A stretch of 64,000 nucleotides of DNA from JAAYZH01 sp964479695 (GTDB lineage: Bacteria; Bacillota; Clostridia; Saccharofermentanales; Fastidiosipilaceae): contig CAYZSO010000002.1 in assembly GCA_964479695.1 (NCBI GenBank), forward strand, positions 1-64,000, in the 5' to 3' direction. Shown here piece after piece: positions 26,782 to 34,964 of this stretch. A program made the position numbers and the translations under genes. Every line of letters begins with the position of its first letter. Positions within the stretch are counted from its first letter, which is position 1. Below the pieces are notes generated by a model. It was not told the origin of the DNA and ran no database searches. It worked only from the letters and a program-made list of their open reading frames with translations.

Positions 26782-27453
26782 ATGAACAAGAGCAAAAACG
26801 TTTATGATGAAATCAAGAATATGATCGTGGCTAAGCGCTGGAAGCCCGGTGAGTTCTTCTCGATTAATGACCTGGCAAAAACCTTGAACATCAGCCGATC
26901 CCCGGTTTCTGTAGCGGTTAAGCGTTTGGCGACTGAAGGCTATATTGAGATCATTCCTCATCGCGGCTTCAAGGTGAAGACGATCACGAAGGAAGAGGCG
27001 ATCGAGAATATCGACATCCAACTGGCGCTGGAGCCGTTAGCGGTCACCCGGGCTTGCGAAAATGCCACGGATGAGCAGAAGTCTATGTTGCAAGATATTT
27101 TAAGTGAGTATGAAAAGGATGTGGAGGCCCGAGATTTACCGGGTGCTCTTGATACGGATAAGCGGCTCCATTTCTACATTTTTGAGATGGCCGGCTACCC
27201 TAAGCTTGAATCTATTCTGAAATCCCTCTGGAATCAAGTGAACTATTATAATGAGTACTTTATCAGTGAGGATGAGTTACAGGGGATTGCCATTGAGCAT
27301 GGGGAAATTGTTGACGCGATTGTCAATGGCCGGACGGACGAAGCAGTCGAGAAAACAAAGAAGCATAAGCTCCGTTATCGAAAGAATATGTACGAGAACT
27401 TCGATAAGGTTATTGAGAATCAATCCACGAAATTGAACATTACTTTTGAGTAA
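26782..27453 (+). CDS. GntR-family transcriptional regulator (FCD/VanR-like)
   Basis: A 223-residue regulator with an N-terminal winged helix-turn-helix (KNVYDEIKNMIVAKRWKPGEFF, then NISRSPVSVAVKRLATEGYI) and a C-terminal all-helical FCD-type ligand domain (RLHFYIFEMAGYPKLESIL...). The start is the ATG at 26782 with AGGAG six bases upstream; the in-frame ATG at 26761 lacks one. It is divergent from the C-S lyase operon and 45 bp upstream of sdaAB, so it may control both. Ligands of the FCD class are usually carboxylic acids or amino acids. Confidence 0.88.
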   Translation: MNKSKNVYDEIKNMIVAKRWKPGEFFSINDLAKTLNISRSPVSVAVKRLATEGYIEIIPHRGFKVKTITKEEAIENIDIQLALEPLAVTRACENATDEQKSMLQDILSEYEKDVEARDLPGALDTDKRLHFYIFEMAGYPKLESILKSLWNQVNYYNEYFISEDELQGIAIEHGEIVDAIVNGRTDEAVEKTKKHKLRYRKNMYENFDKVIENQSTKLNITFE

Positions 27454-27498
27454 TTTTAGATCGGTTAAGTCGGCTAGATCAGTTAGAAGAGGTCTCCT

Positions 27499-28161
27499 AT
27501 GAAATATCGCAGTGTTTTTGACATCATTGGTCCCATCATGTTGGGGCCCTCCAGTTCCCACACCGCCGGTGCAGCCCGGATCGGCCTCCTCGCCCGCAAG
27601 CTTTTCCAGAAGCAGCCCGACCGCGTGATCATCCACTTTTTCGGCTCCTTCGCCCAGACTTATGAAGGCCATGCCACCGATATCGCCGTAATAGGAGGAG
27701 TACTCAACATGGATGTCGCAGATCCGGAGCTGTCGGAGTCGAAGGCTTTGGCCAAAGCCCAAAACATCCAAGTCCAGATCATCGCCGAGGAGAGCGTCCC
27801 CGAACACCCCAACACCGTCCGCATTGAGCTCTTCGCTGACACGGATTGGCTCTCGGTCACGGGCATCTCGATCGGCGGCGGGCAGGTGCAGATCACGGAT
27901 TATTCCGGCTTCCCGCTGAAGCTTTCCGGCGAAAATCCCACCATGCTCATCCTCCACCAGGACCAATATGGCGCCATCGCTGCGGTCACCAACTGCCTCA
28001 CGGAGGAGCGCGTCAACATTGCGCACATGGAGGTGTCGCGCCTGATGAAAGGTGACCTCGCCCTCATGGTCATCGAAACCGACGAGGAGCCCAAGGCCGA
28101 AACCATCGAGCGCATCCGCCGCCAGAGCAACATCCAAAAGGTAGTCGTCTTGCTGCCATGA
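27499..28161 (+). CDS. sdaAB: L-serine dehydratase, beta subunit
   Basis: Subunit of the oxygen-sensitive [4Fe-4S] L-serine ammonia-lyase (serine to pyruvate and ammonia). Length 220 is usual. The N-terminal domain carries GPSSSHTAGAARIGLLAR, diagnostic of the family; residues about 148-220 form an ACT domain (NPTMLILHQDQYGAIAAVTN). The gene lies 45 bp after gntR and is followed by sdaAA, separated by 277 bp of tandem repeats rather than the usual tight spacing. A perfect CTTTGGCCAAAG palindrome lies in frame at 27746. Confidence 0.94.
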   Translation: MKYRSVFDIIGPIMLGPSSSHTAGAARIGLLARKLFQKQPDRVIIHFFGSFAQTYEGHATDIAVIGGVLNMDVADPELSESKALAKAQNIQVQIIAEESVPEHPNTVRIELFADTDWLSVTGISIGGGQVQITDYSGFPLKLSGENPTMLILHQDQYGAIAAVTNCLTEERVNIAHMEVSRLMKGDLALMVIETDEEPKAETIERIRRQSNIQKVVVLLP

Positions 28162-28430
28162 GCGGGGCGCTTGGCAGCGCTTGGCGGCGGTTGGCGGCGG
28201 GGCGCTTGGCGACACTTGGCGGCGTTTCGCAGCGGTTGGCGGCGGGGTGCTTGGCGACACTTGGCGGCGCTTCGCGGCGCCTAACCACCGCACCACCTTG
28301 CTACCGCATCGCCGTATCACCGCCCCACCGCACCACTTTGCTACCGCCTCGCCGTATCACCGCACCACCGCACCACCTTGCTACCGCATCGCCGTATCAC
28401 CGCACTACCGCACCACCCCCCATTAGAAAG
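28162..28430. repeat. Two tandem repeat sets between sdaAB and sdaAA
   Basis: The first set has a 45-bp period (GCTTGGCGACACTTGGCGGC at 28204 and 28249, with half-units around). The second has an exact 40-bp period (CTACCGCATCGCCGTATCAC at 28301, 28341 and 28381, the middle copy with one change). Together they fill the whole spacer except the ribosome site of sdaAA. Confidence 0.9.
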
Positions 28431-28438
28431 GTCACACC

Positions 28439-29326
28439 ATGTTCCATAACGTTCAAGAACTCATCACCCAAGCCGAAACCGCTTCACTCCCCATCTGGGA
28501 GATCATGATTCGCCAGGAAATCGAAGTCACCGGCAAGTCCCGCGACTTCATCTGGTCCGCCATGGAGCGCCGTTTTGATGTGATGGCCAAAGCCGCCCGC
28601 CGCGGCATCGCCGGCGTCTCATCTCACTCGGGCCTCACCGGTGGCGACGCCAAAAAGCTCTACGACTACATCACCCGTGGCCACTATCTCACCGACAAAA
28701 CCTTTCTCCTCGCCAACTGCTACGCCATCGCCACCAACGAAGTCAACGCGGCCATGGGCGTCGTCTGCGCTACCCCCACCGCCGGCTCATCCGGCACTTT
28801 GCCCGGCGTTCTTTTGGCTCTCCAAGAAATCCATGGCTACAGCAATGACGAAATTGTCCAAGCTCTCTTTACGGCCGGCGCCTTTGGCTACATCATTGCC
28901 AACAATGCCAACATTTCGGGCGCCGCCGGCGGCTGCCAAGCCGAAGTTGGCTCCGCCTCAGCCATGGCAGCTGCCGCCGCCGTCGAACTGGCGGGCGGCA
29001 CCCCAAGCCAAGCCGGCCACGCTATGGCCATCGCCCTCAAAAATCTCCTGGGCCTCACCTGCGACCCGGTTGCCGGCCTAGTCGAAGTGCCTTGTGTCAA
29101 ACGCAACGCAGGGGGCACATCCATCGCCCTCTCCGCCGCGGAATTGGCTCTTGCAGGAATCGAATCCCGCATCCCGGCCGACGAAGTCATCCAGGCCATG
29201 TACAGCATTGGCCTCGCCATCCCTGAAACCCTCCGTGAAACGGCCAAAGGCGGCCTCGCCATGACCCCCACCGGCCGCGCCTGGAAAGCAAAATTCGCCC
29301 ACAGCGGCAAAGTGACAGAGAAGTAA
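28439..29326 (+). CDS. sdaAA: L-serine dehydratase, alpha subunit
   Basis: Catalytic [4Fe-4S] subunit, 295 residues. Family landmarks: SHSGLTGGDAKKLYDYI, GVVCATPTAGSSGTLPGVL, SGAAGGCQAEVGSASAMAA and LTCDPVAGLVEVPCVKRNA, which contain the cluster cysteines. Paired with sdaAB it deaminates serine to pyruvate, feeding fermentation; the 2-aminoacrylate intermediate is the classical RidA substrate. GAAAGG precedes the ATG at 28439. Codon use is noticeably richer in C-ending codons than in the genes to the left. Confidence 0.94.
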   Translation: MFHNVQELITQAETASLPIWEIMIRQEIEVTGKSRDFIWSAMERRFDVMAKAARRGIAGVSSHSGLTGGDAKKLYDYITRGHYLTDKTFLLANCYAIATNEVNAAMGVVCATPTAGSSGTLPGVLLALQEIHGYSNDEIVQALFTAGAFGYIIANNANISGAAGGCQAEVGSASAMAAAAAVELAGGTPSQAGHAMAIALKNLLGLTCDPVAGLVEVPCVKRNAGGTSIALSAAELALAGIESRIPADEVIQAMYSIGLAIPETLRETAKGGLAMTPTGRAWKAKFAHSGKVTEK

Positions 29327-29397
29327 AGTAATGGAGAAGTAAAGTAACAGAGAAGTAAACTGATAAAAACATTAACTGGAAAAACAATAGTCGTCAC

Positions 29398-29462
<65 letters not shown>

Positions 29463-29483
29463 ACAGAAGCGAGGAAAATCCAG

Positions 29484-31022
29484 ATGAATAATCAAGTCAG
29501 CAACTCAAACGAAAACACCAACAACACAAACACCAACCCCAACACCAACACCAACCCCAACACCAACACCACCAACAACCCAAACAAAGCCGCCCTCATC
29601 GACATCGTTGACCACAACGCCGACGAAACAACGGCGCTTGCTGACCAGATTTGGGACTTTGCTGAAGTTCGTTTTGCGTGCGCCAGATCCGCCGGGCTCC
29701 TCGCCGATTATTTGGCGAGCAAGGGGTTTGCGATTGAGAAGGAGCCCGCCGATGTTCCCAATAGTTTTGTCGCCCGCTTCCACAATGGCGATGCGGCGAA
29801 CGCGCCCACCATCGGCATCCTCGCCGAGTACGACGCCCTCCCCGGAATGAGTCAGCAGGCCGACCTGCCCTGGCCCCAAGCAGCGGACCCCGGCGGCGCA
29901 GGTCATGGCTGTGGACATAATGCGATTGGAACCGGCAGTGTTGCGGCGGCGGTGGCTTTGGCCGAGCACATAGCAGGGACCAACCTCTCCGCGAACATCA
30001 TCCTCTTCGGCTGCCCCGCTGAGGAGGAGGGGTATGGGAAGGCGTTTTTGGCCAAAGCCGCCATCTTCAACGAAGCGGACTGCCTCTTCTGCTGGCACCC
30101 CATGTCCAACACCACCGTCTGGGGGTACAGCACCCTAGCCTCCAACCAACTCTACTTCACATTCAGCGGCATTCCCGCCCACGCCGGCGCATCTCCCGAA
30201 CTCGGCCGCAGCGCCCTGGACGCCGCCGAACTCATGAACGTCGGAGTCCAATTCCTCCGCGAACACGTCAAAGACGGCACCCGCATCCACTATGCCTTCC
30301 TCGACGTCGGCGGGCAGGCGGCCAATGTCGTCCAAGCCAGCGCCAAACTCCAATACATCATCCGCGCCAAAACCCAAGAAGAAGCCCTCGCCGTCACCAA
30401 CCGCGTCATCAAAATCGCCGAAGGCGCAGCCCTCATGACCGAAACTTCCGTCGCCGTCGAATGGAACGCCGCGGCCGCCGAATACATCGTCAACCGCACC
30501 CTCACCGACCAAATGTACGAAAACCTCAAACTCCTAACCCCCATCCCCTACACCCAAGCCGACTACGACTACATGAAGCCTTTCAAAGACTCCCTCCCCG
30601 AAATGGTCTCGGCTTCCCAATCCCAGGCCATCGCCTCCGCCTTCCCCGGCCTCTCCCCAGCCGAACAAGCCGCCCTCTCCGCTTCCCCCATTTCCGACCA
30701 GCTCTTCCCCATCACCTATTCAGACACCCCCACCACCGCCTCCACCGACGTCGGCGACGCCTCCTGGATTCGCCCCACCGGCCAAATCACCGTCGCCTAT
30801 GGCCCCAACGGCTCCGTCCCCCACAGCTGGCAATGGGTCGCCACCGGCAAATCCAACGTCGCCCACCTAGCCCTCCTCACCGCCGCCAAAACAATCAGCC
30901 TAACCGCCCTCGACGTCCTCACCGACCCCACCCTCTTGCCGGCCGCCACCGCCGAACACTCCCAAAACCTCCGCGGCCGCACCTACCAAAGCTCCCTCCC
31001 CTCCTCCGTAGTACCGAAGTAG
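29484..31022 (+). CDS. M20-family amidohydrolase (AbgB-like) with Asn/Thr-rich N-terminus
   Basis: A 512-residue M20 enzyme, larger than its paralogues here, as in the AbgB/p-aminobenzoyl-glutamate hydrolase group. Catalytic segments: GHGCGHNAIGTGSVAAAVAL, FGCPAEEEGYGKAFL, FTFSGIPAHAGASPELGRSALDA (dimer/lid domain), and a C-terminal DVGDASWIRPT, the usual AbgB-type ending. Residues 5-34 are an Asn/Thr/Pro repeat (NTNPNTNT) not seen in the family, added before the conserved start of the fold. GAGG lies upstream of the ATG at 29484. Substrate unknown; serine dehydratase genes lie upstream. Confidence 0.88.
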   Translation: MNNQVSNSNENTNNTNTNPNTNTNPNTNTTNNPNKAALIDIVDHNADETTALADQIWDFAEVRFACARSAGLLADYLASKGFAIEKEPADVPNSFVARFHNGDAANAPTIGILAEYDALPGMSQQADLPWPQAADPGGAGHGCGHNAIGTGSVAAAVALAEHIAGTNLSANIILFGCPAEEEGYGKAFLAKAAIFNEADCLFCWHPMSNTTVWGYSTLASNQLYFTFSGIPAHAGASPELGRSALDAAELMNVGVQFLREHVKDGTRIHYAFLDVGGQAANVVQASAKLQYIIRAKTQEEALAVTNRVIKIAEGAALMTETSVAVEWNAAAAEYIVNRTLTDQMYENLKLLTPIPYTQADYDYMKPFKDSLPEMVSASQSQAIASAFPGLSPAEQAALSASPISDQLFPITYSDTPTTASTDVGDASWIRPTGQITVAYGPNGSVPHSWQWVATGKSNVAHLALLTAAKTISLTALDVLTDPTLLPAATAEHSQNLRGRTYQSSLPSSVVPK

Positions 31023-31155
31023 GTTGGTGAGGGTGGTGGGTTGGTGCTGGTAGGGGTAATTGTTGTTGAGGTTTGTTGTGGTTTGTTGTGAGCTGCTGCT
31101 TGGGAGTTGTAATTGTTGTTGATGTTTGTTGAGAGTTGTTGAGGTTATTGGTCGC

Positions 31156-31502
31156 TATACCCAACCTAAATGGTGTGGCTGGTTTTCGAAACTATTCTTA
31201 GGGCGGCGTTGGCTGAATGCCTCTATTGGCCTCTATTGGCCTCTATTGACCTCTATTTACCTCTATACCCAACCTCAATGGTGTGGCTGATTTTCGAAAC
31301 TATTCTTAGGGCGGCGATGGCTGAATGCCTATATAGACCTCTATTGATCTCTATTGAACTTTATACCCAACCCAAATGGTGTGGCTGATTTTCGAAACTA
31401 TTCTTAGGGCGGCGATAGCGGAATGCCTCTATTGACCTCTATTGCCTCTATAGACCTCTATACCCAACCCAAATGGTGTGGCTGGTTTCCGAAACTATTC
31501 TT
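31156..31502 (+). repeat. Repeat array 1 (4 copies, plus orientation)
   Basis: Each unit has TATACCCAACCYAAATGGT, then GTGTGGCTGGTTTTCGAAAC and TATTCTT. Starts are at about 31156, 31264, 31362 and 31459, so spacing is near 100 bp. The spacers are themselves alike (GGGCGGCGATGGCTGAATGC, then CCTCTATTGA units). The same core appears inverted at 33205-33560 and again at 44081-44967. Confidence 0.93.
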
Positions 31503-31936
31503 TAACAAAACAAAAAAATATAGAGCATTTCAGAAAATATAGAAGAATTTCACGGCATTTCAGAAAAACACAAAAATATTTCACGGCTCCAATACACCAA
31601 TGGCGATTTTAGCCTCGGAAGCCCACAAATCATCATCTCAACATTCAATGAATAACATAGAAAAATGGCGCCAACAACAGCCTAAACGGCTGAAACAACA
31701 GCGCCATCAATAAAAGCAGCTCAGGCAACAGCCCAAACAGCCCAAACAGCCCAAACAGCCCCAACAACCCCAACCACTCCAACCTCGCCACACCCCCAAT
31801 AATTCTTGGCAGAACGAGGGGGTCTTCGGCTTTGGCCAATGACAAAACAAGAGACCAAACAAAAAACCCAAACAAAAAACCCAACAAAAGGCCCAACAAA
31901 TTGCCCATCAAACTACACAAAGCACCAAAAAATAAC
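31503..31936. other. Low-complexity region between array 1 and the nuclease-like gene
   Basis: It contains ATTTCAGAAAA/ATTTCACGG units near 31530-31590, CCCAAACAG repeats at about 31730-31770 and CAAACAAAAAACC repeats near 31855-31910. A 91-codon minus-strand frame of almost pure Leu/Gly/Phe arises from these repeats and is not credible as a gene. Confidence 0.6.
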
Positions 31937-32941
31937 CTATCCCGGATACGGAGGCACTCGAGGTGGATCCTTCATTCCCAAGGCCAAACAAAGCCTCACC
32001 CCCCCATCTGGCGTCAAGAACAAAACCCCAAACTCCTCATAGAAATTATTGCGCTCATTGACCAATCTCTCGGAATTCACGAGCTTCTTCCTTCGCGGAA
32101 GGAGGTTGTGCAAAATTTCGAACATCTCGCGGAAGCAGCTATTTTGAATACGAATACGTTGTTTGGACTCCCTCGCGCATTTCTTCACCGTCTTGGATAA
32201 ATTCTTCAAACAATATAGATTCTTATGGGTGAAAACCTCCACCTTGAAGCCCATGCTACGAAAAACATCTCTACGATCCTTGTCGCGTTGCTTCTGCTCC
32301 TTTGAACGATGATAATCCTCACCATCGTACTCAAAAATTCGCATGTTTTCGAGGTCGCACAAATCCGGGACCAAGAAACAATACTGCTGCCCAAGCTTAC
32401 GAGCATGCTCGATAGAAATCGATATTTGTATATTCGCCTTTAACTTCCCCAAATACCCCATCCCGCCCAAACGGTTCGGCAAGGCGAGAATCATATAAAG
32501 CATGATCTCCAGCGGTGAATAAAAATTCCCCTCAATATATTGGAGCGCCTGCAGGGCCAACGTTCTACCATGGACATAGCTGGAATTTTTCGCAAATTCA
32601 CGGAGCTTATCCGGCGTAGTCAACAATTGCCCCGACCCCTCTTGCACACTACATAACATACAACCAAGGAGGATGGCTTGCGTGATCTTAAGCTCCGAAC
32701 AAAGTTGCAAATAAAGCAACTCCGGTGAAACTATTTTCTGCCCAAAAATAGTACGGACGGCATTTTCGGGCAAGGAAGCCGTACAAAGGTGGACCTTCGT
32801 TTTCTCACGTATAAAAAGATCTTTCTTATGGAAGACAACGTACTGAGCAGGCTTATCAGACCCAAGGAAGGACGAGAAGAAAGTACATAGAAAAGGTACT
32901 CGATAGTATGTCGCCGCCGTCCAATACGCCATGCAGTCCAT
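31937..32941 (-). CDS. Nuclease-like protein with Vsr/DUF559-type endonuclease domain
   Basis: A 334-residue protein. Residues 140-250 resemble the Vsr-fold (PD-(D/E)XK-like) domain of DUF559-type proteins found in multicopy in some Clostridia and Coriobacteriia: YSPLEIMLYMILALPNRLGG with Glu145, CFLVPDLC, RIFEYDGEDYH with Glu204, Asp206 and His211, then QRDKDRRDVFRSMGFKVEVFTH. The N-terminal 130 residues, with VFHKKDLF and a helix-rich part, recall AbiEi-like architectures. The ATG at 32941 has AGGAGG upstream and is preferred over 32971. It is the only gene between two inverted repeat arrays, which suggests a mobile or defence-type cassette. No partner toxin or methylase gene is visible. 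Function unproven. Confidence 0.7.
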   Translation of the reverse strand: MDCMAYWTAATYYRVPFLCTFFSSFLGSDKPAQYVVFHKKDLFIREKTKVHLCTASLPENAVRTIFGQKIVSPELLYLQLCSELKITQAILLGCMLCSVQEGSGQLLTTPDKLREFAKNSSYVHGRTLALQALQYIEGNFYSPLEIMLYMILALPNRLGGMGYLGKLKANIQISISIEHARKLGQQYCFLVPDLCDLENMRIFEYDGEDYHRSKEQKQRDKDRRDVFRSMGFKVEVFTHKNLYCLKNLSKTVKKCARESKQRIRIQNSCFREMFEILHNLLPRRKKLVNSERLVNERNNFYEEFGVLFLTPDGGVRLCLALGMKDPPRVPPYPG

Positions 32942-33204
32942 GTCATTGCCCTCCTTTCGATAAGGTTGCAATAATCATAACTGAGCGTCGCCGCGAAGTC
33001 AAGAACAATTGTTCTTTTATTGTAGACAATGTGCAATCAGTGATTTTGGTTGATCCTACATGATCCACAAATTCCACATTAATAATTATATCTATATATA
33101 AGGCCAAAGCCGCAAAATCCAACCCCCTCCCCCCGGGCATGATAAGCGATGAATCTTCTATTGGTTGATTGGTTAATTGGTTAAATCGAATCTCAACGGC
33201 TCTT

Positions 33205-33560
33205 ACGAATAGTTTCAAAAACCAGCCACACCATTGTGGTTGGGTATAAAGCCCCTGGCTATTAGCCACTAGCCACCTGCGCTAAAGTATAGTTTCGAAA
33301 ATCAGCCACACCATTTAGGTTGGGTATAAGGCCCCTAACCACCAGCCCCTAGCCATCAGCGCTAAAGAATAGTTTCGAAAACCAGCCACACCATTGTGGT
33401 TAGGTATATTGTCCCTAGCCACCAGCCACCGGCCACCAGCGCTAAAGAATAGTTTCAAAAACCAGCCACACCATTTAGGTTGGGTATATTGCCACTAGCT
33501 ATTAGCCTCTAGCCACCAGCTCTAAAGAATAGTTTCAAATATCAGCCACACCTCACAGGG
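33205..33560 (-). repeat. Repeat array 2 (5 copies, minus orientation, exact 80-bp period)
   Basis: AGTTTCRAAAACCAGCCACA starts at 33211, 33291, 33371, 33451 and 33531, that is exactly 80 bp apart, each preceded by AAGAAT or similar and followed by CCATTTAGGTTGGGTATA (last copy truncated). The 36-bp interval is also conserved (CCCTAGCCACCAGCC, then CGCTAAAG). It is the reverse complement of array 1 and array 3 units. Confidence 0.94.
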
Positions 33561-33634
33561 TTGATTAATACACTTACTTCACTCAAACATCACTCTAATC
33601 CACTAAACCTCTATCTAACCCCACTCAACCCCAT

Positions 33635-33664
33635 CAAAAAAGCGGCCCATACCGAGCCGCTTTT
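33635..33664 (-). terminator. Rho-independent terminator of the aldo/keto reductase gene
   Basis: On the minus strand AAAAGCGGC pairs with GCCGCTTTT over a 9-nt loop and ends in six T residues. It lies about 115 nt after the gene. Between the two, at 33690-33778, there is a run of CCAACCACTCA tandem units. Confidence 0.85.
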
Positions 33665-33779
33665 GGAAATAAATCCCATCCTATAAAATACCCATCAAAC
33701 CAACCACTCATCCAACCACTCAAACCAACCACTCATCCAACTCATCAAACCAACCACTCAAACCAAACGCCAAACCAAC

Positions 33780-34751
33780 TTACCGATAATACTTGAACCT
33801 TGAGCCAACGCTCAGGCCGGCCCAGATTTCGTCGCAAGCGGCTAGGACATCGGCCGGCAACGGATCGGCCAGAAGTGCAGCAAGGTTTGCCTCCAAATGG
33901 CCGATCTTACTTACGCCCAACAAAACTGAGGTGATGCCCGGCTGGTTGGCGGCCCAACGCATGGCCAGGTCAGCCGGGGAAAGGCCTGCGCCCTCCGCCA
34001 CAGAAGCTAGGGCGGAGGCAGCATCGAAATTTTCGTCTGACCAATATCGGTCACTATACATCTTGTTGTCAGCCATGCGCGAACCGGCAGCCGGCGCGCC
34101 CTTGCTGTGTTTGCCGGTCAGCAAACCGCCCATCAAAACATTGTAAACAATCACACCCAAATTGTGCTTCGCGGTTTGCGGCAGCAGCTCGGTCTCGATG
34201 CCGCGAGTCAGAAGATTATAAACATTCTGCGTAATCACCGGCGCCTGGTAGCCATTCAAACGGGCAATCGCCAGCAGATCCGACACCTCCCACGCTGCAT
34301 AATTACTCACACCAACATAGCGAATCTTGCCTTGATGCAACAGCATATCCATCGTCTGTAACGTCTCTTCAAAAGGCGTCACATGATCCGGACTGTGCAA
34401 GTAATAGATGTCAACATAATCCGTACCCAAGCGCCGCAGACTTGCGTCAATAGCGTTGATGATGTGGCGGCGGCTGTGTCCACGATCATTTGGGTCGGGG
34501 CTCGTAGGATTGAAGACTTTTGTGGCGAGGATAACTTTATCGCGCCGACCAGTGAGAGCGCGCCCCGTAATTTCCTCACTCAAACCCTTCACATATTGGT
34601 CCGCAGTATCAACGAAGTTCACGCCGGAATCCAGCGCCTGATGAATAATCGCGGTCGCATCGTTTTCAGCGACCTGGTCCCCAAAAGTCATCGTCCCCAA
34701 ACACACTTTCGAAACGGTCAAGCCAGTTCCGGGCAAATTAACATACTTCAT
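33780..34751 (-). CDS. Aldo/keto reductase
   Basis: NADPH-dependent TIM-barrel reductase, 323 residues. Visible: VCLGTMTFGDQV, FVDTADQYVKGLSEEITGRAL with the catalytic Asp and Tyr, VILATKVF with the catalytic Lys, DYVDIYYLHSPDH with the His, and the C-terminal cofactor segment SVLLGVSKIGHLEANLAAL. It belongs to the AKR11/YajO/Tas-like group; substrate unknown. The start is the ATG at 34751 with GGAGGT upstream. It is monocistronic, behind a 15-bp tandem repeat made from the GGCCAAAG motif. Confidence 0.92.
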   Translation of the reverse strand: MKYVNLPGTGLTVSKVCLGTMTFGDQVAENDATAIIHQALDSGVNFVDTADQYVKGLSEEITGRALTGRRDKVILATKVFNPTSPDPNDRGHSRRHIINAIDASLRRLGTDYVDIYYLHSPDHVTPFEETLQTMDMLLHQGKIRYVGVSNYAAWEVSDLLAIARLNGYQAPVITQNVYNLLTRGIETELLPQTAKHNLGVIVYNVLMGGLLTGKHSKGAPAAGSRMADNKMYSDRYWSDENFDAASALASVAEGAGLSPADLAMRWAANQPGITSVLLGVSKIGHLEANLAALLADPLPADVLAACDEIWAGLSVGSRFKYYR

Positions 34752-34815
34752 AAGCACCTCCATTGCGTAAACTTTAGCATCTTAAGGGCGCAAGCAAGCG
34801 AACAAATTCTTCAGG

Positions 34816-34950
34816 TGGCCAAAGTTGCAGCGGCCAAAGTCGCAGTGGCCAAAGTCGCAGTGGCCAAAGTCGCAGTGGCCAAAGTCGCAGTGGCCAAAGT
34901 CGAGGTGGCCAAAGTCGCAGTGGCCAAAGTCGCAGCGGGCGGCTTTGGCC
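34816..34950. repeat. 15-bp tandem repeat built from the GGCCAAAG motif
   Basis: Eight consecutive copies of TGGCCAAAGTCGCAG (34816, 34831, 34846, 34861, 34876, 34891, 34906, 34921; a few substitutions) are followed by the inverted half-site GGCGGCTTTGGCC at about 34938-34950. It fills the gap between the amidohydrolase stop and the reductase start. Confidence 0.95.
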
Positions 34951-34964
34951 AAGACAGTGCAAAC

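Noticed and set aside
27277..28320. 347-codon frame antisense to gntR and sdaAB
   Set aside because: Both genes on the plus strand have clear family motifs; the antisense translation is compositional.
31645..31920. Small hydrophobic Leu/Gly/Phe protein
   Set aside because: The frame arises from CCCAAACAG and similar repeats; the membrane-like composition is a by-product.
33205..33560. CRISPR array
   Set aside because: The 36-bp intervals between repeats are similar to one another and to intervals in the other arrays, the repeats are too long and degenerate, and no cas genes are present.
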